Source: Meishania litoralis (lineage in GTDB: Bacteria > Bacteroidota > Bacteroidia > Flavobacteriales > Flavobacteriaceae). From it: a DNA stretch of 64,000 nucleotides. The first letter of the stretch is position 1. The number at the start of each line of letters is the position of its first letter. Shown piece by piece: positions 17,100 to 25,382 of this stretch. The stretch spans positions 1,972,380 to 2,036,379 of the forward strand of contig NZ_JBHFPV010000001.1 of NCBI RefSeq assembly GCF_042611095.1, given 5' to 3'. Both the position numbers and the translations under genes were made by a program. The notes beneath the pieces are model-generated. The model saw only the letters and a program-made list of their open reading frames with translations, was not told the origin of the DNA and did not search any database.

Positions 17100-17130
17100 C
17101 AAATATACGATGGTTTTTTAGTTATTTCAA
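17100..17130 (-). promoter_or_regulatory. Promoter of the tRNA-fMet locus
   Basis: Minus strand: TTG (17128-17130), 20 bases, TATATTTG (17100-17107), a perfect Bacteroidota promoter. It ends about 10 bases before the partial fourth tRNA 5' copy and 325 bases before the intact tRNA. No equivalent TAnnTTTG box was seen inside the repeats. Confidence 0.8.
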
Positions 17131-17188
17131 AAGAATGCCCGAAGAATATTTTTAAGTCGATACCGTCAAAAAACCATATTATTGCATT

Positions 17189-18556
17189 ATGGATGCAATC
17201 AATGATTTTCTTTCCGCCATGTTGCCCTATACCGAATGGGCCATGTTGATTCTCTTGATAGGTGGCGGTTTGTTCCTCGCCTTTTATTCGAAGTTTTTGC
17301 CCTATCGCTATTTTGGCCACGCCATAGCCATTACATCGGGCAAATATGATGACAAAGAGGCAAAAGGCGATGTTAGTTCTTTGCAGGCATTGTCCTCTGC
17401 CGTGGCGGCCACAGTTGGCTTGGGCAACATTTCGGGGGTGGCCATTGCTATTTATATGGGCGGTCCGGGCGTGATTTTCTGGATTTGGATGACGGCCCTC
17501 TTGGGTATGGCCATCAAGTTTTACTCCTGTAGTTTGGCCATTATGTTCAGAGGGGAAGATTCCGAAGGAAGTTTGCAAGGTGGCCCCATGTTCTATATAA
17601 CCAAAGGTATGGGTCAAAAGGCAAAACCTTTGGCCATTTTCTTTTCAGTTGCGGGACTTTTTGGGTTTCTTGGAGTATTTACTGCCAACCAGTTTACCCA
17701 AACCTTTATGAATGTCGTGAAGCCAAGCGAAACATTATTCGTAATGACCGAGTTTAGTTGGAAGTTGACAATCGGTATTGTTCTGGCCATTATTACATCG
17801 TTCGTCATTTTTGGGGGCTTGAAAAAGATAGCCAAGGTGGCCACGGCAATCGTGCCTTTTATGGTTATGGTATATTTTTTGGCCGTGGCCATTGTAATGG
17901 CTATGAACGCATCTGAGATTTTACCTTCGTTGCAGTTGATTTTTACCGAAGCTTTCAATTTCGACACTGCGGTGACTGGTGGCTTCTGGGGGTTGGTCAT
18001 TTTGGGTGTCCGTCGGGCGATGTTCTCCAACGAAGCAGGTTTGGGCAGTGCGCCTATGTACCACGGCCAGTCAAAGAACGACGAACCCATACGGGAGGGC
18101 CTTGTGGCGATGCTTGGTCCGTTCATAGACACGATAGTGGTCTGTACGCTTACGGCCGTGGTCATCATTTTGAGTGGGGCCTATCTTGAAGCTGAGAGCA
18201 ATGGCATTATTATGACCTTGATCGCCTTTAAGAAATCGTTGTTCGGGGTGGGTGATGTTCTTTTGATGATCATTGTGACGGCCTTTGCACTTTCGACCTT
18301 GTTTACATATTCGTACTATGGGGTCAAGAGCCTTTCTTTTCTGACCAATGCCAAGACTGGCCGTTATTACAACTGGTTTTTTGTGGCCACGATTGTGTTG
18401 GCCGCCGTAGCCACGGTAGATCTGGTCATCAACCTAATCGATTTGGCGTATGCCTTAATGGTAATACCCAACATGATCGCTGTACTTTGGTTGGCCCCAA
18501 AAGTGAATCGGGCCTCCACGGCTTATTTCAAAAAACTTCGCAATGAAAGCACATAG
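17189..18556 (+). CDS. Alanine/glycine:cation symporter (AGCS family)
   Basis: A 455-residue inner-membrane transporter with about 11 hydrophobic helices that imports alanine or glycine with Na+. The AGCS signature is visible in the third helix region (AAVAATVGLGNISGVAIAI, GGPGVIFWIWM) and in RRAMFSNEAGLGSAPMYH. Start ATG 17189 (MDAINDFLSAM) is chosen because it gives the normal N-terminus. The 3' end overlaps era by 14 bp, so the two are cotranscribed. The tRNA-fMet promoter points the other way just upstream. Confidence 0.92.
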   Translation: MDAINDFLSAMLPYTEWAMLILLIGGGLFLAFYSKFLPYRYFGHAIAITSGKYDDKEAKGDVSSLQALSSAVAATVGLGNISGVAIAIYMGGPGVIFWIWMTALLGMAIKFYSCSLAIMFRGEDSEGSLQGGPMFYITKGMGQKAKPLAIFFSVAGLFGFLGVFTANQFTQTFMNVVKPSETLFVMTEFSWKLTIGIVLAIITSFVIFGGLKKIAKVATAIVPFMVMVYFLAVAIVMAMNASEILPSLQLIFTEAFNFDTAVTGGFWGLVILGVRRAMFSNEAGLGSAPMYHGQSKNDEPIREGLVAMLGPFIDTIVVCTLTAVVIILSGAYLEAESNGIIMTLIAFKKSLFGVGDVLLMIIVTAFALSTLFTYSYYGVKSLSFLTNAKTGRYYNWFFVATIVLAAVATVDLVINLIDLAYALMVIPNMIAVLWLAPKVNRASTAYFKKLRNEST

Positions 18557-19430
18557 ATCTGGTTTTGTGAACATTATTGGCAACCCCAATGTGGGCAAAT
18601 CGACCTTGATGAATGCCTTTGTGGGGGAAAAGTTGTCGATCATCACCTCAAAGGCCCAGACCACAAGGCACCGTATTCTGGGCATCGTCAACGGTGATGA
18701 TTTTCAAATGATTCTTTCTGATACCCCGGGAATCATAAAACCCGCCTACGAGTTACAGTCTTCGATGATGGATTTTGTGAAATCGGCCTTCGAAGACGCC
18801 GATGTACTCTTATACATGGTAGAGATAGGGGAGAAAGCCTTAAAAGATGAAAAGTTTTTCGAGAAAATAAAAAATAGCAAGATTCCTGTTTTGCTGTTGC
18901 TCAATAAAGTGGACACTGCGACTCAAGAATTGCTCGAAGCGCAGGTGCAGTATTGGCAAGAACAACTTCCGAAGGTAGAACTGCACCCGATTTCCGCCTT
19001 GACCAATTTTAATATAAAGAATGTTTTTGATAGGATAATCGAATTACTTCCAGAAGCCCCGGCCTATTACCCAAAAGACCAGTTGACCGATAAGCCCGAA
19101 CGTTTTTTTGTCAATGAGACCATCCGCGAGAAAATATTGATGCATTACAAAAAGGAAATTCCCTATTCCGTGGAAATCGAAACCGAGGAATTTTTTGAGG
19201 ATGATGACATCATTCGAATGCGATCGGTAATTATGGTCGAGCGCGATTCGCAAAAAGGAATCATCATTGGCCATAAGGGTAGTGCCCTGAAAAAGGTAGG
19301 GGTCGAGGCGCGAAAAGATCTTGAAAAGTTCTTCGGAAAACAGGTGCATATCGAACTCTACGTAAAGGTGAACAAAAATTGGCGCAGCGATTCGCGGCAA
19401 TTGAAGCGTTTTGGTTACAATCAAAAATAA
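18543..19430 (+). CDS. era: GTPase Era
   Basis: The 295-residue essential GTPase assists 16S rRNA maturation and 30S assembly. The N-terminal G domain shows G1 GNPNVGKS, G3 DTPGI and G4 NKVD. The C-terminal KH domain (about 200-290) contains the RNA-binding GHKGSALKKVG motif. Length is standard. The start lies inside the 3' end of the symporter gene (14-bp overlap), and the next start is 221 bp away, so the symporter-era pair forms an operon. Confidence 0.97.
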   Translation: MKAHRSGFVNIIGNPNVGKSTLMNAFVGEKLSIITSKAQTTRHRILGIVNGDDFQMILSDTPGIIKPAYELQSSMMDFVKSAFEDADVLLYMVEIGEKALKDEKFFEKIKNSKIPVLLLLNKVDTATQELLEAQVQYWQEQLPKVELHPISALTNFNIKNVFDRIIELLPEAPAYYPKDQLTDKPERFFVNETIREKILMHYKKEIPYSVEIETEEFFEDDDIIRMRSVIMVERDSQKGIIIGHKGSALKKVGVEARKDLEKFFGKQVHIELYVKVNKNWRSDSRQLKRFGYNQK

Positions 19431-19587
19431 GACCTGCCATTAGGTTCATTGATTGAAAGGGTTATACGGCATTATTCCTCTTATTTATCCGATAGCATTT
19501 ATCTATCCTACTTCATTTGTTTTTCTGATTTTTTGTTGGGGCCGTTCAAAAAATCCAACAAAATATTAACACTTTCAAAACTTTGTC

Positions 19588-19595
19588 TATATTTG
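19588..19595 (+). promoter_or_regulatory. Likely -7 box for the NeuD-like gene
   Basis: TATATTTG fits the TAnnTTTG consensus exactly, 57 bases before the preferred start at 19652. No clear TTG at the standard distance. Confidence 0.4.
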
Positions 19596-19651
19596 AATTT
19601 TCGATAAAACGTTCAATTTTATCGATGAAATGCACAAATCCCTCGAAATTA

Positions 19652-20353
19652 ATGAAAAACATAGTCATTTTCGGAGCTTCAAGTCATGGTAGTGTCGTGT
19701 TGGATTGTTTAGAGAAAGAAGGCAGGTATAGAGTGGTCGGCTTTGTAGACTCTTTTAAAAGAAAAGGAAGTTTTCAAAATGGATATGAGATATTAGGCAC
19801 CGAATATGACCTTCCGTATTTATGTGATGTCCACAATCTTTATGGTGGAATAATCGCTATTGGCGATAATTTCCTTAGAAAACATATTGCGGACAAGGTC
19901 AAAAAGGTCGCCCCTGATTTTAATTTCATTTCAACGGTACATCCGACGGCCCTACTCGGCAAAGATATTCGATTGGGCAAGGGTGTCGCGGTACTTTCGG
20001 GTGCTATAGTCAATACCAATTCAAAAGTTGGTGATTTTTGCATTTTGAATACCAATAGTGTTTTGGAGCATGATGGTGTTATGCAAGCCTATTCGAGCCT
20101 CGCGCCAGGAGTATATACGGGCGGTAATTTTCGTTTAGGTAATTTTTCGGCAATTGGTCTTCGCGCCAACATAATCGACAACATAACCGTAGGGGAACAT
20201 ACCGTGATCGGTGCCGGTTCTTTGGTGGTTAAGAATATAGGGCCGTTTGTTGTGGCTTACGGAGCACCGGCCAGAGTTGTGCGTCAAAGAAGCAAAGGCG
20301 AAAAGTATCTTTCAGGTGAAAAGAATAAATATGTTCGTAGCGCACTGAATTGA
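19652..20353 (+). CDS. NeuD/PglD-like sugar O-acyltransferase
   Basis: The 233-residue protein starts with a Rossmann-like nucleotide-binding part (MKNIVIFGASSHGSVVLDCL) and continues into a left-handed beta helix of hexapeptide repeats (LGKDIRLGKGVAVLSGAIVN; VGEHTVIGAGSLVVKN), ending with GAPARVVR. Family members transfer acetyl or other acyl groups from CoA to amino-sugars in surface-glycan synthesis. His in the TVHPTALLG segment is the likely catalytic-site region. The start at 19652 matches the family N-terminus; in-frame ATG 19625 and TTG 19583 are alternatives, the TTG being too close to the promoter box. The gene stands alone between two GTPase genes. Confidence 0.85.
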   Translation: MKNIVIFGASSHGSVVLDCLEKEGRYRVVGFVDSFKRKGSFQNGYEILGTEYDLPYLCDVHNLYGGIIAIGDNFLRKHIADKVKKVAPDFNFISTVHPTALLGKDIRLGKGVAVLSGAIVNTNSKVGDFCILNTNSVLEHDGVMQAYSSLAPGVYTGGNFRLGNFSAIGLRANIIDNITVGEHTVIGAGSLVVKNIGPFVVAYGAPARVVRQRSKGEKYLSGEKNKYVRSALN

Positions 20354-20432
20354 ACGAATTATGTTACATGTCCTTTACGGTCCTTGGCTTCATACAAATA
20401 CCTTTTCTGCCATAAAATAGTTTGATTAACAC

Positions 20433-20440
20433 TAACTTTG
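20433..20440 (+). promoter_or_regulatory. Likely -7 box for der
   Basis: TAACTTTG fits TAnnTTTG, 18 bases before the der start codon. The -33 element is not clear. Confidence 0.45.
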
Positions 20441-20458
20441 CGCCGTAATTATAGTTTT

Positions 20459-21763
20459 ATGGGCGCTATTGTAGCTATTGTGGGAAGGCCGAATGTTGGG
20501 AAATCCACTTTTTTTAATCGTTTGATCCAACGTAGGGAAGCCATAGTCGATGCGGTAAGTGGGGTTACCCGTGATCGACACTATGGAAAGAGCGACTGGA
20601 ATGGCAAAAGTTTTTCCCTTATCGATACGGGCGGGTACGTGCTCGGTAGTGATGATGTATTCGAACTGGAAATCGATAAACAGGTCGAACTTGCCATAGA
20701 CGAGGCCGATGCCATAATCTTTATGGTAGATGTAGAGGCCGGGGTTACGGGTATGGATGAAGATGTGGCCAAATTGTTGCGAAGGGTCGACAAGCCTGTT
20801 TTCTTGGCCGTAAACAAGGTTGATAACGCGCAGCGGGCCGCCGATTCCGTCGAATTTTATGCGCTCGGACTGGGTGAATATTACAATCTATCGAGTATTA
20901 ATGGGAGCGGTACGGGCGAGTTGCTCGACGCATTGGTCGAAGTGCTTCCCGAAGAAATAGAGCAAGAAGAAGAACTTCCACGGTTTGCCGTGGTCGGAAG
21001 ACCTAATGCGGGAAAGTCATCATTTATCAATGCCTTGATCGGTGAAGATCGATATATTGTAACAGATATCGCAGGTACAACTAGAGACAGTATCGATACC
21101 AAATATAACAGGTTCGGTTTTGAGTTCAATTTGGTCGATACCGCCGGAATTCGCAGAAAGGCCAAGGTGAAGGAAGATCTAGAATTCTATTCCGTGATGC
21201 GTTCTGTGCGCGCCATTGAACATTGTGATGTTGTTTTGTTGGTGCTTGATGCGCAGCGGGGCTTCGATGGGCAAGTAGCCAATATTTTTTGGCTGGCGCA
21301 TCGTAACAACAAGGGTGTCGTAATTTTGGTCAACAAATGGGACCTGGTCGAAAATAAAGAGACCAATACCATGAAGCGGTATACCCAAAAAATAAAAACG
21401 GCCATCGAACCCTTTGTCGATGTGCCGATCCTGTTCATCTCAGTATTGACAAAGCAACGCATTTTCAAGGCCATTGAGACTGCTGTTGAGGTTTATGAAA
21501 ATAGGAATAAAAAAATCGTGACCCGAAAGCTCAACGATGTCATGTTGCCCTTGATAGAGAACTATCCGCCACCCGCGTACAAGGGGAAGTTCGTTAAGAT
21601 CAAATTTTGCACCCAGTTACCGACACCTTATCCGCAATTCGCATTCTTCTGTAACTTGCCCCAGTACGTCAGGGAACCCTATAAGCGGTATCTCGAGAAC
21701 AAGATTCGTGAAAATTTTGATTTTAAGGGCGTTCCGATTTCTATTTTTATTAGGAAGAAGTAG
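20459..21763 (+). CDS. der: Ribosome-associated GTPase Der (EngA)
   Basis: The 434-residue protein has two tandem GTPase domains (GRPNVGKST at residue 9 and GRPNAGKSS near 181; DTGGY and DTAGI; NKVD and NKWD) and a C-terminal KH-like domain, the unique Der architecture. It is needed for 50S subunit assembly. ATG 20459 gives the canonical MGAIVAIVGRPN start; an upstream in-frame TTG overlaps the promoter box and is rejected. The stop lies 3 bp before a heptanucleotide repeat array. Confidence 0.97.
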   Translation: MGAIVAIVGRPNVGKSTFFNRLIQRREAIVDAVSGVTRDRHYGKSDWNGKSFSLIDTGGYVLGSDDVFELEIDKQVELAIDEADAIIFMVDVEAGVTGMDEDVAKLLRRVDKPVFLAVNKVDNAQRAADSVEFYALGLGEYYNLSSINGSGTGELLDALVEVLPEEIEQEEELPRFAVVGRPNAGKSSFINALIGEDRYIVTDIAGTTRDSIDTKYNRFGFEFNLVDTAGIRRKAKVKEDLEFYSVMRSVRAIEHCDVVLLVLDAQRGFDGQVANIFWLAHRNNKGVVILVNKWDLVENKETNTMKRYTQKIKTAIEPFVDVPILFISVLTKQRIFKAIETAVEVYENRNKKIVTRKLNDVMLPLIENYPPPAYKGKFVKIKFCTQLPTPYPQFAFFCNLPQYVREPYKRYLENKIRENFDFKGVPISIFIRKK

Positions 21764-21766
21764 GTT

Positions 21767-21884
21767 TGTTAGGTGTTAGGTGTTAGGTGTTAGGTGTTAG
21801 GTGTTAGGTGTTAGGTGTTAGGTGTTAGGTGTTAGGTGTTAGGTGTTAGGTGTTAGGTGTTAGATGTTAGATGTTAGGTGTTAG
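21767..21884. repeat. Heptanucleotide tandem repeat (GTTAGGT), about 17 copies
   Basis: A nearly perfect run of TGTTAGG units fills the gap between the convergent der and TPM genes. The last few units show TTAGATG variants. It starts 3 bp after the der stop and ends 15 bp before the TPM stop. Neither coding region is entered. Confidence 0.95.
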
Positions 21885-21899
21885 AAAGAATACCTGCAT

Positions 21900-22718
21900 T
21901 TACCAGCCCCCCGAGGCACCGCCACCGCCAAAGCCGCCACCTCCAAAACCGCCGCCAAAACCGCCGCCAAAACCACCACTGCCGAATCCGCCTCCGCCGC
22001 TGCCAAAGCCACCACCAGATCCACTGCTGCGACCCATATTGCTCAGAATAATAAAGTCCCAGATGTCGAGCCCTGAAGAACGTCTTCCACCGTTGCGACC
22101 TCCCCCACGTCGGTTTCGTCTAGACAGGATGATCAGTATTACTATGAAAATGATGATGGGTAAAAAAGCACTGAAGGGAAAACCTCCGTCTGTGTTTTCG
22201 AAAGTCCGCTCTTCTTTGAATTCACCGTTCAAGACCTGAAATATGGCATCCGAACCTTGGCTAAGGCCAGAGTAGTAATCATCTTCTTTAAATCTGGGTA
22301 CAATGACATTTTCGATAATGCGTCGTGACATGGCATCGGTAAGGTTTCCTTCGGCTCCATAGCCTGTATTGATGGCAATTTTGCGGTCATCCTTGGCCAA
22401 AAGTATCAGAACGCCATTGTCTTTACCGGCTTGGCCGATTCCCCATTTTTGTCCCCATTGGGCCCCCAAATAGGTAATTTCCTCACCCTCGGTGGAACTG
22501 ATGATCGCAACCACTATCTGAGTTGAAGTACTATCGGAATAACGTATCAACTTTTGCTCAAGGGCCTTTTCCTGACCTTCGGGAAGCAAATCGATATAAT
22601 CATAGACGCTGGTTTGAAGGGCCGGTTTTTCAGGTATTTTGAATTGGCCCAAACCTAAAGCAGGTAGCAATAATACTACTATAAGGAAAAAACCGAACAC
22701 GAATTTTTTACCAAACAT
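21900..22718 (-). CDS. TPM domain membrane protein with glycine-rich tail
   Basis: This 272-residue protein has an N-terminal signal/anchor helix (GFFLIVVLLLPALGLG), a TPM domain (about 35-165; LPEGQEKALEQKL, TSTQIVVAIISSTEGEEI, NGVLILLAKDDRKIAINTGY), a second membrane helix (FLPIIIFIVILIIL), an Arg-rich stretch and a tail of Gly/Ser/Phe repeats, as in YgcG-type proteins. The role of this family is poorly defined; it acts at the membrane and usually sits with LemA, as here. The three genes TPM, TPM and LemA follow one another on the minus strand. Confidence 0.88.
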   Translation of the reverse strand: MFGKKFVFGFFLIVVLLLPALGLGQFKIPEKPALQTSVYDYIDLLPEGQEKALEQKLIRYSDSTSTQIVVAIISSTEGEEITYLGAQWGQKWGIGQAGKDNGVLILLAKDDRKIAINTGYGAEGNLTDAMSRRIIENVIVPRFKEDDYYSGLSQGSDAIFQVLNGEFKEERTFENTDGGFPFSAFLPIIIFIVILIILSRRNRRGGGRNGGRRSSGLDIWDFIILSNMGRSSGSGGGFGSGGGGFGSGGFGGGFGGGFGGGGFGGGGASGGW

Positions 22719-22762
22719 AATACGTGCTGAATTTCCCTGCGCTGAGAGGGTGTGGTAACCGA

Positions 22763-23212
22763 TTAACCTTTTGATACTTCATCGCTCAGTTCGTTTCGAT
22801 CGTCATGTTGCCATGGAAAATGCGCTTGTAGCTCATTGCCGGCCATCAATATGCCATCGATTATGCCCTTTTTGAAATTTCCTTTTTGAAATTGATCTTG
22901 AATGACATTTTTGGTACTGTTCCAAAAGCCCTTGGGTACGACGCGATCGATACCATTATCGCCACAAATGGCAAACTTGCGGTCGTTTACGGCCACGTAG
23001 ATCAATACGCCGTTTTCTTGCTTGGTATTGTCCATCTTCAATTTATGGAAGACCTCTTTGGCCCTTTCCATAGGGTCAAGACGGGTGTGTGCCTCGATAT
23101 GTACACGTATTTCGCCTGAAGTATCTTTTTCGGCCTCCAAAATGGCAAGCACGATTTCTTGCTCTTCTTCAGGGGTCAAAAAATCTTCTACCCTTGACAT
23201 GCGATCAGTCAA
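22763..23212 (-). CDS. Soluble TPM domain protein
   Basis: A 149-residue protein made up of one TPM domain (FLTPEEEQEIVLAILEAEKD at 10-30; SGEIRVHIEAH; NGVLIYVAVNDRKFAICGD), without signal peptide or membrane helix. It overlaps the 3' end of the LemA gene by 8 bp and is followed by the membrane-bound TPM gene after 44 bp, so the three are an operon. Function unknown; a cytoplasmic partner of the membrane TPM protein is an inference. Confidence 0.88.
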   Translation of the reverse strand: MTDRMSRVEDFLTPEEEQEIVLAILEAEKDTSGEIRVHIEAHTRLDPMERAKEVFHKLKMDNTKQENGVLIYVAVNDRKFAICGDNGIDRVVPKGFWNSTKNVIQDQFQKGNFKKGIIDGILMAGNELQAHFPWQHDDRNELSDEVSKG

Positions 23213-23804
23213 ATTCGAAGTTCACATCAGGAGCGTTTTCAGATCCTGGATCAGCTTTGTAACGGGCCATTTCTTTAAATCCGAAAAGGCCGGCGAGAAG
23301 TTTGCCCGGAAATTTCGTGGTATGCACGTCATAGATATTGACTTTTTCATTGAAACGGTCGCGGGCCACATTGATGCGATTTTCGGTCCCTTCGAGCTGT
23401 GATTGCAGCTCTAAGAAATTTTGATTTGCCTTTAGCTCGGGGTATCGTTCGACGACGACCATCAATTTGCTCAAGGCCCCTGTAAGTCCACTTTGTGCTT
23501 CTTGAAAAGCGGCCATATTCTCCGGCGTCAAGTTATTGGCATCGATATTCGTCGAAGTAGCTTTCGCCCTTGCCTCAATGACGTCTGTCAAGGTGCCCCG
23601 TTCAAAATCGGCCGCGCCCTGAACCGTTTTTACCAGATTACCGATGAGGTCGTTTCTACGTTGATAGGCACTTTCTACATTCGACCAGGCCGTTTTGGCA
23701 TCCGCTTCGTATTCGACGGCCGTGTTGTTGAAGCCAACGGCCCATTGGTATAGTCCGACCGCTATCACGCCCAGAACTATCAATACAATCAATCCTTTTT
23801 TCAT
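23205..23804 (-). CDS. LemA family protein
   Basis: A 199-residue protein with an N-terminal membrane helix (GLIVLIVLGVIAVGLYQW) and a mostly helical body with family motifs YQRRNDLIGNLVKTVQG and RYPELKANQNFLELQ. LemA proteins are membrane-anchored, exposed outside the cytoplasm, and of unknown biochemical role. ATG 23802-23804 is chosen as start; an upstream extension would place nine residues before the helix. First gene of the LemA-TPM-TPM operon. Confidence 0.92.
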   Translation of the reverse strand: MKKGLIVLIVLGVIAVGLYQWAVGFNNTAVEYEADAKTAWSNVESAYQRRNDLIGNLVKTVQGAADFERGTLTDVIEARAKATSTNIDANNLTPENMAAFQEAQSGLTGALSKLMVVVERYPELKANQNFLELQSQLEGTENRINVARDRFNEKVNIYDVHTTKFPGKLLAGLFGFKEMARYKADPGSENAPDVNFEFD

Positions 23805-23971
23805 AATAGTGAAGTTTAATGTCCTTCCCATTGCTATGGGAATTCTTAGTGTTTATTTAATGTTCAATTATGCATATCATTAGTTGGTAATTTGCTCAAA
23901 TCGTTACATTCTGTTGGAGAAAAATTTGAAGTAAGGCCAATATTTTGACCTTTAGGCATTCAGTGATCCAC

Positions 23972-24301
23972 CTATAATTGCTCCTTGATCTTCATCAGCT
24001 CGGTCTTCACTTTTTCAAGTTTTTGAATAATATCGAAATTTGAAAGTGTCTTTTGCCTGTTTTCCTTAAGGTGGGTCTTGGCCCCTTCGAGAGTAAACCC
24101 CCTTTCCTTGACCAAATGATAGATGAACTGAAGGTTTTTAATGTCTTCAGGAGTAAATTTTCGATTGCCCTTGGCGTTTTTTTTTGGTTTTAACGCATCG
24201 AACTCCTTTTCCCAAAAACGAATCAACGAGGTATTGACACCAAAAGCCTTGGCCACTTCGCCAATTCCATAATAACGCTTTTCCGGTAGTTCAACTTGCA
24301 T
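23972..24301 (-). CDS. MerR family transcriptional regulator
   Basis: A 109-residue regulator with an N-terminal MerR winged helix-turn-helix (YYGIGEVAKAFGVNTSLIRF, WEKEFDALKPKKN) and a C-terminal coiled coil for dimerisation (about 80-107). The short tail lacks a ligand-binding domain or metal-binding cysteines. Its start codon overlaps the stop of the M23 peptidase gene by 1 bp, a pairing that suggests cotranscription. The target is unknown. Confidence 0.9.
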   Translation of the reverse strand: MQVELPEKRYYGIGEVAKAFGVNTSLIRFWEKEFDALKPKKNAKGNRKFTPEDIKNLQFIYHLVKERGFTLEGAKTHLKENRQKTLSNFDIIQKLEKVKTELMKIKEQL

Positions 24302-25278
24302 TAATCGAGTGATTGGTTTTCTTGGTTGGCATATTTCAACATGTTCTCGAACTCCTTGGCGCTCAAACTGCCATAGTAGAAATTGATAGGGTTGATCCTA
24401 TCTTCATCTTTGCGAACCTCGTAGTGTAAATGTGGTGCTTCCGACCTCCCGGTACTTCCGACAAAGCCAATAAGGTCGCCGCGCTTTACCTTCTGTCCCT
24501 TTTTTACATTGTATTGGCTAAGATGGGCATAGAGACTGACGTAGCCGTACCCATGATCTATCCGTATGTGTTTTCCGAATCCTGAAGAATTGTTGTCGGC
24601 CCTTGTGATTTTACCATCTCCCGTGGCATAGACCGGTGTGCCCTTGGGGGCTGTAAAGTCCATTCCCCAATGCATTTTCCTTGCTTTGGTAAAAGGATCC
24701 GACCGCCAACCAAAACCGGATGCCATTCTTGTTAAATCTTCATTGTTCAAGGGTTGAATGGCCGGTATTGCCGCCAAAAGCTTTTCCTTTTCGGCCGCCA
24801 AAATCGTAATCTCGTCAAGCGATTTTGATTGGATCGCCATCTGCTTTTTGATGATATCCAATCGTTTGGTGGTGCCAATGACCATTTCAGAGTTATTGAA
24901 CCCTTCAAGTGACCGGTAGCGATTTACACCGCCAAATCCAGCACGGCGTTGTTCTTCAGGAATCGGGTTTGCCTCAAAGTACAACCTGTATATGTTGTTG
25001 TCACGTTCTTCGATGTTGGCCAAAACTTCTTCGATCTGCCCCATTTTTTTGTTCAAAATCTCAAACTGCAGCTCGTAATTCTTGACTTCGCGTGCCAAAG
25101 AAAGTTCTCTCGGGGTATTGATGAGGTTGGTGTTCAATAATAGGATCAACGATAAAAGGCCAAATAGGAACGAACCCAAAACAAAAAATGCAATATTTCG
25201 GTACCGTCTCGATTTTTTGGGTTCTATCTTTCGGTACGAAAGGGTGTCAGGATCGTAATAATACTTTACTTTAGACAT
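24301..25278 (-). CDS. M23 family peptidoglycan metallopeptidase
   Basis: The 325-residue protein has one N-terminal membrane anchor (about 28-50), a coiled coil (60-180), and an M23 LytM-type domain near the C-terminus. Zinc and catalytic residues are visible in KMHWGMDFTAP (HxxxD), HLSQY and PHLHYEV (HxH). It is probably a periplasmic, membrane-anchored endopeptidase, or an activator, in cell-wall remodelling. The MerR gene follows directly. The alaS gene starts divergently about 100 bp away. Confidence 0.93.
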   Translation of the reverse strand: MSKVKYYYDPDTLSYRKIEPKKSRRYRNIAFFVLGSFLFGLLSLILLLNTNLINTPRELSLAREVKNYELQFEILNKKMGQIEEVLANIEERDNNIYRLYFEANPIPEEQRRAGFGGVNRYRSLEGFNNSEMVIGTTKRLDIIKKQMAIQSKSLDEITILAAEKEKLLAAIPAIQPLNNEDLTRMASGFGWRSDPFTKARKMHWGMDFTAPKGTPVYATGDGKITRADNNSSGFGKHIRIDHGYGYVSLYAHLSQYNVKKGQKVKRGDLIGFVGSTGRSEAPHLHYEVRKDEDRINPINFYYGSLSAKEFENMLKYANQENQSLD

Positions 25279-25382
25279 GAAGGTATTTTATCCTATTTTT
25301 GTGCTTCCGTTTTAACAGAACAAACAAATATAAAAATTGTTTCGCTTAAACCGTTAAAATTTACAAAACCTTACCATTTTCT

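Noticed and set aside
21871..22239. Proline-rich plus-strand frame
   Set aside because: It is the antisense of the glycine-rich tail of the TPM protein.
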